Source: a bacterium (lineage in GTDB: Bacteria; Verrucomicrobiota; Kiritimatiellia; CAIVKH01). Taken from it: DNA of 44,250 nucleotides. Shown piece by piece: positions 1 through 9,100 of the stretch. The DNA is taken from the NCBI GenBank assembly GCA_030432155.1, contig JAUIHQ010000005.1, positions 1-44,250 on the forward strand, written 5' to 3'. The first letter of the stretch is position 1; each line of letters begins with the position of its first letter. The position numbers were made by a program, and so were the translations under genes. The notes under the pieces are model-generated. The model was not told where the DNA came from. It saw only the letters and a list, made by a program, of their open reading frames with translations, and ran no database searches.

Positions 1-758
1 GCGTTGTCGGATACGAAGGCCTGCATCCGATCCCGGGCGCCGTGCCGATCGAAGAATTCTGCGAGCATGGCCAGGGCAACAGGGGCGGAAAAGACTCCAG
101 CCGCACAGCCGCAACACTCCTTCTTGTCGGCGGGGTGGGGGGCTGAATCACTGCCGAACATTACCTTGCCGTGACCGTTCAAAACCGCGGACTGAAGGGC
201 ATCACGGTCCTCGGGGCGTTTGAGGATGGGCTTGCAGAAGAGATGGGGATTCAGCAGGCCGCCCGCCATGTCGTCCAGGGTGAGCAGGAGGTGATGCAGG
301 GTCACGGTCGCGTGAAGATTTTCGTGCCGATCCAGAAGCGCAACGGCATCGGCCGTGGTAACGTGTTCCATGACGATCTTGAGTCCCGGATATTTCTCGG
401 AAAGCCACGAGTAGGTGACGAGGAACTCACGTTCGCGATCCATCACGAAGCCATGGGTTTCCCCGTGAACCATGAGGGGAATACCCATTTCCTGCATGCA
501 GGAGAATACGTTGTCGAATGCTGTGATGTCATGGATGCCTGACGCACTGTTCGTGGTTACACCATCGGGGTACAGTTTGATCCCGTGAATCTCGTCGCGC
601 GCTTCCTCCAGTTCCTTCTCGGTATAGTCCCGGAAGAAGAGGGTCATCAACGGGGAAAACGTATCACGTCCCGCAGCGTTCATGATATCCCTGCGATAGG
701 TTCGGAGTGTCTCAAGCGACGTGATCGGCGGGACAAGGTTCGGCATGATTACGGCAGC
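1..758 (-). CDS. pyrC: Dihydroorotase PyrC, broken at both ends
   Basis: Dihydroorotase closes carbamoyl-aspartate to dihydroorotate in pyrimidine synthesis. The minus-strand reading shows the class II PyrC signature in order: [10 protein letters not shown] (near 715-746), FSPLMTLFF, the region around the metal-bridging lysine in [13 protein letters not shown] (about 550-590), the metal histidines in MVHGETHGF and [22 protein letters not shown], and the active-site stretch FGSDSAPH (about 147-170). The first ~40 residues, including the HxH metal motif, are absent, because the sequence changes into mnmG at about 750-768. The C-terminus runs off the left edge. The reading frame stays open through position 1 and past the junction, so no frameshift is involved. 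The enzyme could not work without the HxH motif, so this copy is dead or misassembled. Confidence 0.9.
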
Positions 759-770
759 GGCGAAGAGATT
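746..770. other. Junction between truncated pyrC and truncated mnmG
   Basis: To the left, the minus strand reads as PyrC back to about AAVIMPNL. To the right, the plus strand reads as MnmG from about GSGEEIRAG. Both frames are readable across roughly 750-768, so a few bases may be shared microhomology. Both genes lose their 5' ends, and any shared promoter region between them is missing. The sequence does not show whether this is a genomic deletion or rearrangement, or a chimeric assembly join. Confidence 0.75.
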
Positions 771-2231
771 CGTGCCGGCGCCGTGGTGTTGACCACGGGG
801 ACCTTTCTGCGCGGCTTGATTCACCTCGGCGAGGAGACGACACCGGCGGGCCGTGCCGGCGAGGCGCCAGCCCTGGGATTGTCGCGCAGCCTGGAACGCT
901 ATGGCTTCCGGTTGGGACGCCTGAAAACCGGGACGCCTCCCCGCCTGCTCAAGGAAAGCCTCGATTATGACCGGATGGATCGCCAGCCCGGCATGAATCC
1001 GCCGCCGTTTTTCTCCCGGGCCGCCCGGCGTGAATGGCGAATGTTCCACGTGGAACATTCCCTCGAACCCGGGGAGGATCACCCATTGTTCCACGTGGAA
1101 CACTCCGCGAATCCGCTGCGTCCGTGGTTTCCGGGCGCCCGCCAGATGGACTGCTTTCTGACCCACACGCATGAAGGTACGCACGAATTGATTCGGTCGA
1201 ATCTGGGAAGGAGCGCGATGTACGGAGGGATGATCGATGGTACCGGGGTACGCTATTGCCCGTCGATCGAGGACAAGATCGTCAAGTTCCCGGATAATCC
1301 GCATCATCATGTTTTCATCGAGCCGGAGGGCCGCAATCTTGACAGTATGTATCCCAACGGTACCTCCAACAGTTTGCCGGAGGATGTGCAGCACGAGATG
1401 ATCCACTCAATTCCGGGTATGGAGAGGGCGGTTTTCCTGAAGCCGGGGTATGCGATTGAATATGACTACTCGGATCCGACGCAGTTGTACCACACGCTGG
1501 AAACGAAGCTGGTGGAAGGATTGTATCTGGCCGGTCAGATCAATGGTACGACGGGCTATGAGGAGGCGGCGGGTCAGGGGTTTGTCGCCGGGGCCAATGC
1601 CGCGCTCAAATGCCTGGGGAGACCTCCGCTCGTTCTTTCGCGGTTTGAATCATATATCGGTGTGCTGATCGATGATCTGGTGACGAAGGGAACGGAGGAG
1701 CCGTACCGGATGTTCACGTCACGGGCGGAGAATCGGCTGATTCTGCGCCAGGATAATGCCGTGTATAGAATGATCGACCATGCCGAGGCGCTGGGGATTC
1801 TTCCGGCGGAGGAACGGCAGGAGATTCGAAGGGAAGCTGATGAGACGGACCGGGAGATCCTGCGCCTGGAAAAAACCTATGCGGATGGGGTCTCCATGGC
1901 GCAGCTTCTGCGGCGTCCGGAAATGGGGTATGACCGCCTGCCCGGGGGGCTCGCCGGCTTGTCGGATGATGTCAAAATGCAGGTCGAGATCCGGGTCAAA
2001 TACGACGGCTATATTCAGCGCGAGGCGGCACGCATCGAGAAGGCGGCGAGGAGCGAGGCTGTCGCCATCCCGCGTGATATTCGGTATGATGAGATCAAGG
2101 CTCTGCGGCGGGAGTCGCGCGAGAAGCTCGATCGTATCCGCCCGGAAACGCTCGGTCAGGCATCCCGCATATCCGGAGTCAATCCCGCCGATATTGCGAT
2201 TCTCGACGTGTGGATCAGGAAGTCATCCTGA
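750..2231 (+). CDS. mnmG: MnmG (GidA), 5'-truncated, with parS-bearing insert
   Basis: MnmG with MnmE installs the carboxymethylaminomethyl group on wobble uridine of tRNA, using FAD. Homology starts at GSGEEIRAG (about 753) and continues through [91 protein letters not shown] and the C-terminal [16 protein letters not shown]. About 135 N-terminal residues with the FAD GxGxxG motif are missing. The frame is open upstream to an ATG at 585, but those codons are antisense to pyrC. Between FFS (about 1014) and DCFLTHTHE (about 1147) lie about 43 residues where E. coli MnmG has about 11. This extra loop encodes FHVEHS twice, and each copy is the translation of a parS palindrome. mnmG is classically near oriC. 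The family call is certain; whether the intact gene exists in the organism is not. Confidence 0.92.
   Translation, partial: YGSGEEIRAGAVVLTTGTFLRGLIHLGEETTPAGRAGEAPALGLSRSLERYGFRLGRLKTGTPPRLLKESLDYDRMDRQPGMNPPPFFSRAARREWRMFHVEHSLEPGEDHPLFHVEHSANPLRPWFPGARQMDCFLTHTHEGTHELIRSNLGRSAMYGGMIDGTGVRYCPSIEDKIVKFPDNPHHHVFIEPEGRNLDSMYPNGTSNSLPEDVQHEMIHSIPGMERAVFLKPGYAIEYDYSDPTQLYHTLETKLVEGLYLAGQINGTTGYEEAAGQGFVAGANAALKCLGRPPLVLSRFESYIGVLIDDLVTKGTEEPYRMFTSRAENRLILRQDNAVYRMIDHAEALGILPAEERQEIRREADETDREILRLEKTYADGVSMAQLLRRPEMGYDRLPGGLAGLSDDVKMQVEIRVKYDGYIQREAARIEKAARSEAVAIPRDIRYDEIKALRRESREKLDRIRPETLGQASRISGVNPADIAILDVWIRKSS
1042..1057. other. parS-type centromere site 1
   Basis: TGTTCCACGTGGAACA is a perfect 16-bp palindrome fitting the chromosomal ParB-binding consensus TGTTNCACGTGNAACA. 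The symmetry extends to 22 bp (1039-1060). It lies inside the mnmG reading frame and encodes FHVEH. The match to the ParB site is seen directly; function is inferred from the known consensus and from mnmG usually lying near oriC and parAB. Confidence 0.8.
1087..1102. other. parS-type centromere site 2
   Basis: This is a second identical 16-bp palindrome, TGTTCCACGTGGAACA. Its centre is 45 bp from that of site 1, which is a multiple of three, so both copies are read in the same frame as FHVEHS. Confidence 0.8.
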
Positions 2232-2332
2232 ACAGGGCTGAGCGCCTGGCCGGTAACAAACAGGGCTGGGTGTAGAAGGAAAAGCTTATGCCAATCGCAA
2301 AGACGTATCGGTATACATACGCCAGACGATTT

Positions 2333-2382
2333 GGTTTCAGGTTTCAGTGTTCAGGTGTCAGGAGGGCCTGAAACCTGACACC
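2333..2382. repeat. Nested inverted repeats in the mnmG/response-regulator gap
   Basis: GGTTTCAGG (2333-2341) is the inverse of CCTGAAACC (2367-2375), and GGTGTCAGG (2354-2362) is the inverse of CCTGACACC (2374-2382). GTTTCAG and related words are also repeated directly. It could act as a bidirectional terminator for the convergent mnmG and response-regulator genes, but there is no T-tract. Nothing else recognisable is present in 2232-2540. Confidence 0.5.
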
Positions 2383-2540
2383 CGTAACCTATTGAGGAAG
2401 ACTGAAAGAATACCAATACGTTTTTCCGACGGGTAGTATGCCATCACCACACAATATACATAATCACTTGTATATGAACCTGTTGCGCGTGTGTCGTGTG
2501 TGAGTAAATCTGTGTGGCCCGGAAGGTCCGGCCCTTACGC

Positions 2541-2942
2541 CTACAGCTTGCAGGAGCCGCCGTCGAGCCTCTCGGCTATCCGGGCGATCGTGTTGGTGAG
2601 GATGTCGAAATCGACCGGCTTCACGAGGTAGGCCGCGGCGCCGGCATGGAGAATTCGGTCGATCTCCTGCTCGTCGTCCTGGGCGGAAACGATCACGACC
2701 TCCAGCTCGTTATCGCTTTCGACGATCGATTTGAGGACCGCTTCCGGATCGTTGTCGGGCATGATCAGATCCATGAACAGGATCTCATGCTCTTTCTTGC
2801 GTATCAACTTCCGCAGATCCGTCCCGGTCTCGGCGGTGTCACAATGATGTCCCAGGGAACGAATGACTGCCGCGAATCCGTTCAACACGTCAGGATCGTC
2901 GTCGGCGATGAGGATTCGCATGGGGCGGGTGGAGGTATTCAT
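2541..2942 (-). CDS. Single-domain response regulator (CheY-like)
   Basis: This 133-residue protein is only a receiver domain and has no output domain. It shows the acidic cluster DDD at 14-16, the phosphoacceptor Asp58 in LFMDLIMP, the switch Ser86 in VIVSAQDD, and Lys108 in YLVKP. Such stand-alone receivers pass phosphate on or act by protein contact. No histidine kinase or partner is next to it. It is divergent from the cysteine desulfurase gene with about 80 bp between starts. A PP2C-type SpoIIE phosphatase lies 1.3 kb away on the other strand, but SpoIIE outputs usually carry their own receiver, so any link is speculative. Confidence 0.9.
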   Translation of the reverse strand: MNTSTRPMRILIADDDPDVLNGFAAVIRSLGHHCDTAETGTDLRKLIRKKEHEILFMDLIMPDNDPEAVLKSIVESDNELEVVIVSAQDDEQEIDRILHAGAAAYLVKPVDFDILTNTIARIAERLDGGSCKL

Positions 2943-3023
2943 GACGCGGCTTGCGGGCGGTTGCGGATGTATTTCCGATGAACGATTATGATAGAGTGTC
3001 TGTGCGCGACCTGCATCACCATC

Positions 3024-4181
3024 ATGATATATCTTGATAACAACGCGACGACAAGAGTGGATGACCGGGTTTTCGATGCCATGCTGCCGTTCCTCAAGGA
3101 TGTATACGGCAATCCATCGAGTCCCTGCACATTTTCACGCAAGCCTGCCCTGGCCATCGATCACGCCCGGCACCAGGTCGCGGCATCGATAGACGCCGAT
3201 CCGTCACAGATCATTTTCACCAGCGGCGGAACGGAAAGCAATCACCTCGGGATTCATGCCCTGCTTCAACAGGCCGATGCGGAACGTCGGACCATTGTCG
3301 TTTCGCCAATGGAGCATCCATCGATTCGGAATCTCATGCCGACCCTTGAGCGGAAGGGCTACAAGATCGTGCGGCCGGGCGTGGATCGCGACGGCCGTCC
3401 TCTGCCCGGCTCGCTGGAGTCCGCCATTGACGAGACAACCGCACTGGTCATCTGGATGTCCGCAAACAACGAAACCGGAACCGTATTCGATAAAAAAATG
3501 GTAGGTGCCCTTTGTAATGATTTCCATGTAAAATTGTATTCAGATTGCTCCCAATCCCTGGGAAAGCATGCAATCAGCATTACACGCGACGGGTGTGATG
3601 GGGCGGGGTTCTGTGCCCACAAGCTTCATGGACCCAAGGGGGTGGGGGCTTTGTATCTCCGTGATCCTTCCGGGGTGGAAGGGCTGTTCGCGGGCGGGGA
3701 TCAGGAACGGGGCATTCGTCCCGGAACCGAGCCGGTGTCGCTGATCGTCGGTATGGGGGAGGCGGCGGTGATTGCTACGAACATGATACATCAAGCCGGG
3801 ACCTTGATGGCCGGATTGCGTGACCGGTGGGAAGCGACCATTCAGGCCGCGCTGCCGGATGTGGTTGTCATCGGTTCGGGTGTCGACCGTTTGCCCAACA
3901 CCTCGCTGATGATCATTCCCGGTTGCTCGACGGAAGGCTTGCTGGCCCGTCTTGATATGGCGGATGTCTGTGTTTCCTCCGGCAGCGCCTGTACCTCGGG
4001 AAGTCACGAGGTGTCCCACGTTCTGACCGCGATGGGTTGGCGTAAGGAAGCGGAGCAGGGGGCGGTGGTGCGGATGAGTCTGAGTCGGTTTACAACCGGG
4101 GACGAAATCCATGACGCGGCGATCCGTCTGGTTGAAGCGGTAACCGCATTGCGAACGAAGCAGGCGGGTTCGCCGATATGA
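3024..4181 (+). CDS. Cysteine desulfurase, NifS/IscS family
   Basis: This PLP enzyme (385 residues from ATG 3024) removes sulfur from cysteine for Fe-S clusters or tRNA thiolation. It shows the family N-terminus MIYLDNNATT, the TSGGTESNHLGI segment at about 66-77, His98 in PMEHPS, Asp174 and Gln177 in the cofactor pocket, the PLP lysine Lys200 in CAHKLHGPKG, and the catalytic Cys323 in SSGSACTSG. An upstream in-frame ATG at 2988 would add 12 residues that do not match the family; neither start has a clear Shine-Dalgarno. No iscU, iscR or mnmA is nearby, so I cannot assign iscS versus nifS. The CSS..SACTSG loop is of the long, IscS-like type. Confidence 0.93.
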   Translation: MIYLDNNATTRVDDRVFDAMLPFLKDVYGNPSSPCTFSRKPALAIDHARHQVAASIDADPSQIIFTSGGTESNHLGIHALLQQADAERRTIVVSPMEHPSIRNLMPTLERKGYKIVRPGVDRDGRPLPGSLESAIDETTALVIWMSANNETGTVFDKKMVGALCNDFHVKLYSDCSQSLGKHAISITRDGCDGAGFCAHKLHGPKGVGALYLRDPSGVEGLFAGGDQERGIRPGTEPVSLIVGMGEAAVIATNMIHQAGTLMAGLRDRWEATIQAALPDVVVIGSGVDRLPNTSLMIIPGCSTEGLLARLDMADVCVSSGSACTSGSHEVSHVLTAMGWRKEAEQGAVVRMSLSRFTTGDEIHDAAIRLVEAVTALRTKQAGSPI

Positions 4182-4288
4182 CCAGTGTATTGTTTCCCAT
4201 ATGCCGGCGGTCAAATTGTATTTGGCGAATGATGTATTGAAAACAAACGGGAACGAGCGGTACTTTCATAGTATGGGACGATCATTGG

Positions 4289-5515
4289 ATGAAGGGGTTT
4301 AAAGACAAGAATGTCGGCCGCTGGGTGGCGTATCATGCGCTGGCCCCGGCCCTGCTCACCGGTATCGCCGGCATGATTCTGCTTGCGATGGCGTATCCTG
4401 TCGGCATTCCTGCGGTGGATCCGATTCTTCTCGGCATTCTCGGCGGTCTTCTTCTTCTCGTCGGTATTGTCCTTGTCATCCGTATTCTGAGTGCGTCATC
4501 GCGCGATACGCTTACCGCGGGTAACCGTGCGGCGGATGCCGGCGTATGGGTCACCAAGACCGCGTTCGGCAAGCTTCCGGACGACGATCCCCGGGTCATC
4601 CGCTACCCGTGGGTGAAGCGGCCGCTTCCGCCGCTCCAGGCAGACATTCAAAAGGATCTCGCCGAATGGTTCGATCACCTCAAATCAGAGCTTCTCAATC
4701 AGTCGACGATGATCGACGACGAACAGAAGCGCGACATGCAGATGGCGATGGAATTCCAGCAGGCGTTTCTGAACCGCCCGTATCCCGAGGTTCCTCAGGT
4801 CTACATCGACGGCCGGATCCGCCTGGAATTCAATCATCTGTATAAACCGGCCCTCGCGGTCGGCGGTGATTTCTTCGACATCATGCCGATCGGCAACGAT
4901 TGTGCCGGCGTATTCATTACCGACGTCATGGGCCATGGCGTCCGCAGCGCCCTGATCACCGCGATCCTTCGCGCGCTGCTCGCCGAGCTGCAGCCCCAGG
5001 CCCGGAACGCTCCGCATTTCATGAAGGAGATGAACCGGGAGTTCTGCGAAATTCTTGAGTCGATGCCGAACTCGTTTTTTGCCTCCGCGTTTTATCTTGT
5101 GCTCGACACAACCTCCCGCATCGCGACGTACGCCGGCGCCGGTCATCCCGCGCCGTTTTTCCTCAACCGCGATCGGGCCCGAGTGAGCCGCCTCGGCATT
5201 CCCCAGCCCCGAAGCTCCGCGCTTGGTTTGATCAAGGACGAAGCCTTTCACGGGGAAACGATCCGCATTCAACACGGCAACGCATTTATCTTTTTCACCG
5301 ACGGCGTTTATGAATGTACCAATCCCGAAGGGGAGGAGTACGGGCTGCAGCGTCTGGAGAAGGTGTTCCAAACCAATATCTACAAGAGTACGCCGCAGAT
5401 TCTCAATGCGGTCATGAATTCGATCAACGCGTTCACCCGCGGCGAACCCCTCGCCGACGACCTTTGCCTGGTCGCGGTGGACGTCACCACCGATCCTCCG
5501 CCGCAGCAGAAATGA
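4289..5515 (+). CDS. Membrane-anchored SpoIIE/PP2C-type serine phosphatase
   Basis: 408 residues. Two hydrophobic segments (about 17-37 and 45-66) anchor it. A charged linker (about 120-160) of the helical type leads into a SpoIIE catalytic domain (about 170-400). Metal-binding motifs are visible: GGDFFD (192-197), TDVMGHG (211-217), FTDGVYE (336-342) and the final Asp pair (390-391). Such phosphatases (RsbU-like) dephosphorylate anti-sigma-factor antagonists and so control a sigma factor. No RsbV/RsbW partner is in the window. The gene overlaps the following tag gene by four bases (ATGA), so the two are translationally coupled, although their roles look unrelated. Confidence 0.9.
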   Translation: MKGFKDKNVGRWVAYHALAPALLTGIAGMILLAMAYPVGIPAVDPILLGILGGLLLLVGIVLVIRILSASSRDTLTAGNRAADAGVWVTKTAFGKLPDDDPRVIRYPWVKRPLPPLQADIQKDLAEWFDHLKSELLNQSTMIDDEQKRDMQMAMEFQQAFLNRPYPEVPQVYIDGRIRLEFNHLYKPALAVGGDFFDIMPIGNDCAGVFITDVMGHGVRSALITAILRALLAELQPQARNAPHFMKEMNREFCEILESMPNSFFASAFYLVLDTTSRIATYAGAGHPAPFFLNRDRARVSRLGIPQPRSSALGLIKDEAFHGETIRIQHGNAFIFFTDGVYECTNPEGEEYGLQRLEKVFQTNIYKSTPQILNAVMNSINAFTRGEPLADDLCLVAVDVTTDPPPQQK

Positions 5516-6075
5516 TGAAAACCCGTTGCGCCTGGTGCGGCTCCGATCCGCTTTATGTGGAGTATCACGATCATGAATGGGGCATCCCCGAGCATGATGA
5601 CCGGCGCCTGTTTGAAATGCTGATCCTCGAAGGCGCCCAGGCCGGATTAAGCTGGCTGACCATTCTCCGCAAACGCGATCATTATCGGAAAGCGTTCCAT
5701 GGATTCGATCCTGCCCGCATTGCCCGCTACACGAACAAGGATATCGAGCGGCTGATGAACAACGCCGGGATCGTGCGGAACCGGCTGAAGATCGAGTCGA
5801 CGATCCGCAACGCAAAAGGAACCCTGGAAATCATCAAGGCATTCGGATCCCTCGATGCCTACCTCTGGCAGTTTGTCGATGGCCGACCGATCATCAACCA
5901 CTGGACGTCCATGTCCGAGCTGCCGTCGAAAACCCTTGAGTCCGATGCCATGAGCAGGGACCTCAAGAAGCGGGGATTCAACTTCGTCGGCTCCACGATC
6001 TGCTATGCTTTCATGCAGGCCGTGGGGATGGTGGATGATCACGCGTCGGATTGTTTCCGGCGAACCGGGGCCTAG
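5512..6075 (+). CDS. tag: DNA-3-methyladenine glycosylase I
   Basis: This enzyme excises 3-methyladenine from alkylated DNA. It is 187 residues, the same length as E. coli Tag. The structural zinc site is intact: Cys6, His19, His177 and Cys181 match E. coli C4, H17, H175 and C179 with a constant offset of two. Typical blocks are CAWCGSDPLYVEYHDHEWG, GAQAGLSWLTIL, and FNFVGSTICYAFMQAVGMV. The start at 5512 overlaps the stop of the upstream phosphatase gene (ATGA). The frame is open further upstream, but that part is only a shadow of the phosphatase. Confidence 0.95.
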   Translation: MMKTRCAWCGSDPLYVEYHDHEWGIPEHDDRRLFEMLILEGAQAGLSWLTILRKRDHYRKAFHGFDPARIARYTNKDIERLMNNAGIVRNRLKIESTIRNAKGTLEIIKAFGSLDAYLWQFVDGRPIINHWTSMSELPSKTLESDAMSRDLKKRGFNFVGSTICYAFMQAVGMVDDHASDCFRRTGA

Positions 6076-6119
6076 GATTTCTCCCCCTTTATCATTGCAA
6101 ACCTTCGCACGAACCCCAA

Positions 6120-6133
6120 TGATAGCGCTTACA
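6120..6133. promoter_or_regulatory. LacI-family (cre-like) operator candidate
   Basis: TGATAGCGCTTACA fits the cre/LacI-family consensus TGWAANCGNTNWCA at 13 of 14 positions. It lies 20 bp upstream of the start of a secreted glycosidase gene, the usual place for sugar-responsive repression. No LacI-type regulator is in the window, and one short site can occur by chance. Confidence 0.35.
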
Positions 6134-6153
6134 TGTGCGGGTTGGGTGATATT

Positions 6154-9100
6154 ATGAAGCAAATGCATCGTGCGATCGGTTGGCTGGCTCTGGGGTTGGG
6201 AGTATTGGCGGTTCCGGTAGGAGCGGTTCCGGCGGACGCGGAGCAACCCCTGGTTCAAACCTCGCTGATTGAGGATGTCGGTCTCCTGCCGCCCCGGGAA
6301 GCGTGGACCGCGACATCGTCCGGATTGCAGGAGGACCAATATGGCCCGGCCCTTGCCATCGATGGGGATACCTCGACCCGCTGGAGCAGTCCCGCTTCCG
6401 ACCCCCAGTGGCTGACCATCGATATCGGCCGGGAGGCGGTGATCTGCGGTGCGGTCCTTCGTTGGGAAACCGCATACGCCGACGCCTATGACCTCGATGT
6501 GTCGACGGATGGTGAGTCCTGGCAAACGGTCTACACCTGCCGCAATGGAGACGGGCAGACGGATGATATCTACTTTTCCCCGGTGAAGGCTCGGTATTTG
6601 CGCATCATGGGCAGGACCCGCGCCACGGGATGGGGATACTCGCTGTGGGACGTGGATGTCCGGGACATACAGGAGGCGCCGCTCGTTCGTGTCGATGGCG
6701 AACTCTTGCCCGCCGGTCATGCGATCTTTGACGGCGACCGGACAACCGGCCGTGACGTACCTGTCCCCGGGACCGTGGAGATCGACCTGCATACACGACG
6801 CGACCTCGGCGGAATCAGAATCGACTGGGGGGACCGCTTCGCTTCGCACTATACCATCCGGTCTTCCATCGACGGGCAAACCTGGACCGAGCTGGAAGCG
6901 GTGGACTATGACACCGGAGGGTTCAATCTGATTCTCCACCCACGGACCGACGTTCGCTTTCTGCGCGTGAATATCGAGAAGGCCACGGAAAGCGAATCCG
7001 TCTCCCTAAACGAAATCTCGTTCAAGGCCCCGGAGGAAGAGGTAACCCCGTTGCGGCGGTTCGAGCTGGCGGCCATGAAAGCCCCTTCATCCCACTATCC
7101 CGGTCAATTCCGCCGGGAACAGGTTTATTGGACGCTTTTTGGCATCCCCGGCTCCAAGAAGGAAAGCCTGATCGATGAGTACGGGGCGGTGGAGCCTTAC
7201 CAGGGCCGTCCGGTTCTTACGCCGTTCCTTCGGATTGATGGTGTCTTGCGGGGGGCGTTGGATGCGTCGTCTGTCACCCGGTCGCTGGCGGACGGGTGGA
7301 TTCCGCTTCCCGGGGTCGCGTGGGAATTTGACGATATCATTCTTGAAATCGATACCGCGGCCGCCGGCGGGAAGGGGGATGCGGTGTCGCTGGTCCAGTA
7401 CAAGATTCGAAACCCCGGAACGGAAACGGTCGAGGGAGAATGTCTACTCACGGTCCGGCCTTTCCAGGCGACGCCGGTCTGGCAGTACGGCGGGCTGGCT
7501 CCGATCCGGAACATGAAGGTTGAAGTCTCATCCGACTCCACATGCGTGACCATCAATGATGAACCTCTCTATCATCTCTATCCGGCCGCTACCGGCGCGG
7601 GGGTCCATCGATTCCTGCGCGGTGATGTCGTGGAGGCGCTTGAGGCGGGCGGGATGCCGGAGGCCGGAGAGGGCATCGACGAGGAGAGGGGTTTGCTGTC
7701 CGGCGCCGCCGCCTATCCGTTCCGCCTTGCTCCCGGCGAATCGATGCAGATTACGGCCCTTCTCCCGCTGCATGGTTCGGGCGGGGATGAGGCGGACACC
7801 GGAGCCGCAGCCTTCTCACAGGCCCGTGCGAGGCAGCTTGCCTACTGGCGCGAGGTGATGGGCGAGGTGTCGCTGGAGCTGCCGGACCGGAGCGTGACCG
7901 ATACGGTTCGTTCGCAGATTGCCTATATCCTGCTCAACATGGACGGGCGTGCGATCCAGCCCGGCTCGCGGAACTATAAGCGTTCGTGGATCCGCGACGG
8001 TGGTATCACCTCGGTGGCGATGATGCGGATGGGCGCCCTCGAACCGGCTCGCGACTTCCTTTCGTGGTATGCCCAGCGGATTTATCCCAACGGGATGGTG
8101 CCGCCGATTCTGGACAACGACGGCACGGTGAATACGGGGTACGGGTCGGATCTCGAGTACGACAGCCAGGGCCAGTTCATCTATGCCCTGATGGAATACA
8201 CCAGGCTTTCCGGCGACGATTCGCTGTTGCGGAATCATTACGAGGATATCGTCAAGGCCATGCAGTTCATGCAGGAGCTTCGCGAACGGACGCTGGTCGA
8301 TGGCTATATGGCGGACCACCCCCGGCCCGACCGGTTCGCCGGCCTGTTCCCGCCGTCCTACAGCCATGAAGGATACAACCCCCCGATGCACAGTTACTGG
8401 GATACGTTCTGGGGACTTTTGGGTTGGAAGGAGGGCATGGCTGCCGCCCGCCGGATGGGCCGGACGGAGGATGCGGTATGGGCGGAGGAGCAATATGATC
8501 TACTGGCCGGATCGGTGTCCTCAACCATCGCCGCGGTCATCGATTTCAAGAGCATCGACTTTATCCCCGGCTGTGCGGAGAAGGGGGATCCCGACCCGAC
8601 TTCGACCGCCATCGCGCTCTCGCCCTGTCGGATTGCCGATCTTTTGCCGGGCGGGATCCTCACCAACACCTTCGACCGCTACTACCACGATCTCATGTCC
8701 CGCCGGGAGCCGGGATGGGAAGGAACCTTCACCCCGTACGAAATCCGGTCGGTCACCGCATTCCAATCCCTGGGTCAACCGGATCGCGCGGCGGAGCTGT
8801 TGGACTACCTGATGAGCTGCCGCCGTCCGCCGGCCTGGAACCATCTCGCCGAGGTTGTCATCGGCGACGAGCGCAAGGGCGGCTACATCGGAGACATGCC
8901 CCATACCTGGGTGGGCTCGGGTCTCGTGAACTCCGTTCGGTTGATGCTGGTGCGTGAGGTGGACGGCCGGCTTGTCCTGCTCGAAGGCGCCCCGGCCTCA
9001 TGGCTGCAGGGGGAGGGGATTCGTCTGAGCAATCTGCCGACACATTTCGGCCGGATAACGCTCAACGCAAAGGAACGGGATGGAAACCTGATCGTGGATT

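Noticed and set aside
171-542. Plus-strand open frame of 123 codons
   Set aside because: It is a shadow of the minus-strand pyrC gene, which has clear family motifs.
585-750. N-terminal extension of the mnmG frame starting at ATG 585
   Set aside because: These codons are the antisense of pyrC and match no MnmG sequence; the true homology begins at about 750.
4685-5815. Long minus-strand frame opposite the phosphatase and tag genes
   Set aside because: The plus-strand genes carry full catalytic motifs; the minus frame has a low-complexity, Arg/Gly-rich composition typical of antisense in GC-rich DNA.
5647-6939. Minus-strand frame of 430 codons across tag and the glycosidase start
   Set aside because: It is antisense to two convincing genes and has no recognisable domain.
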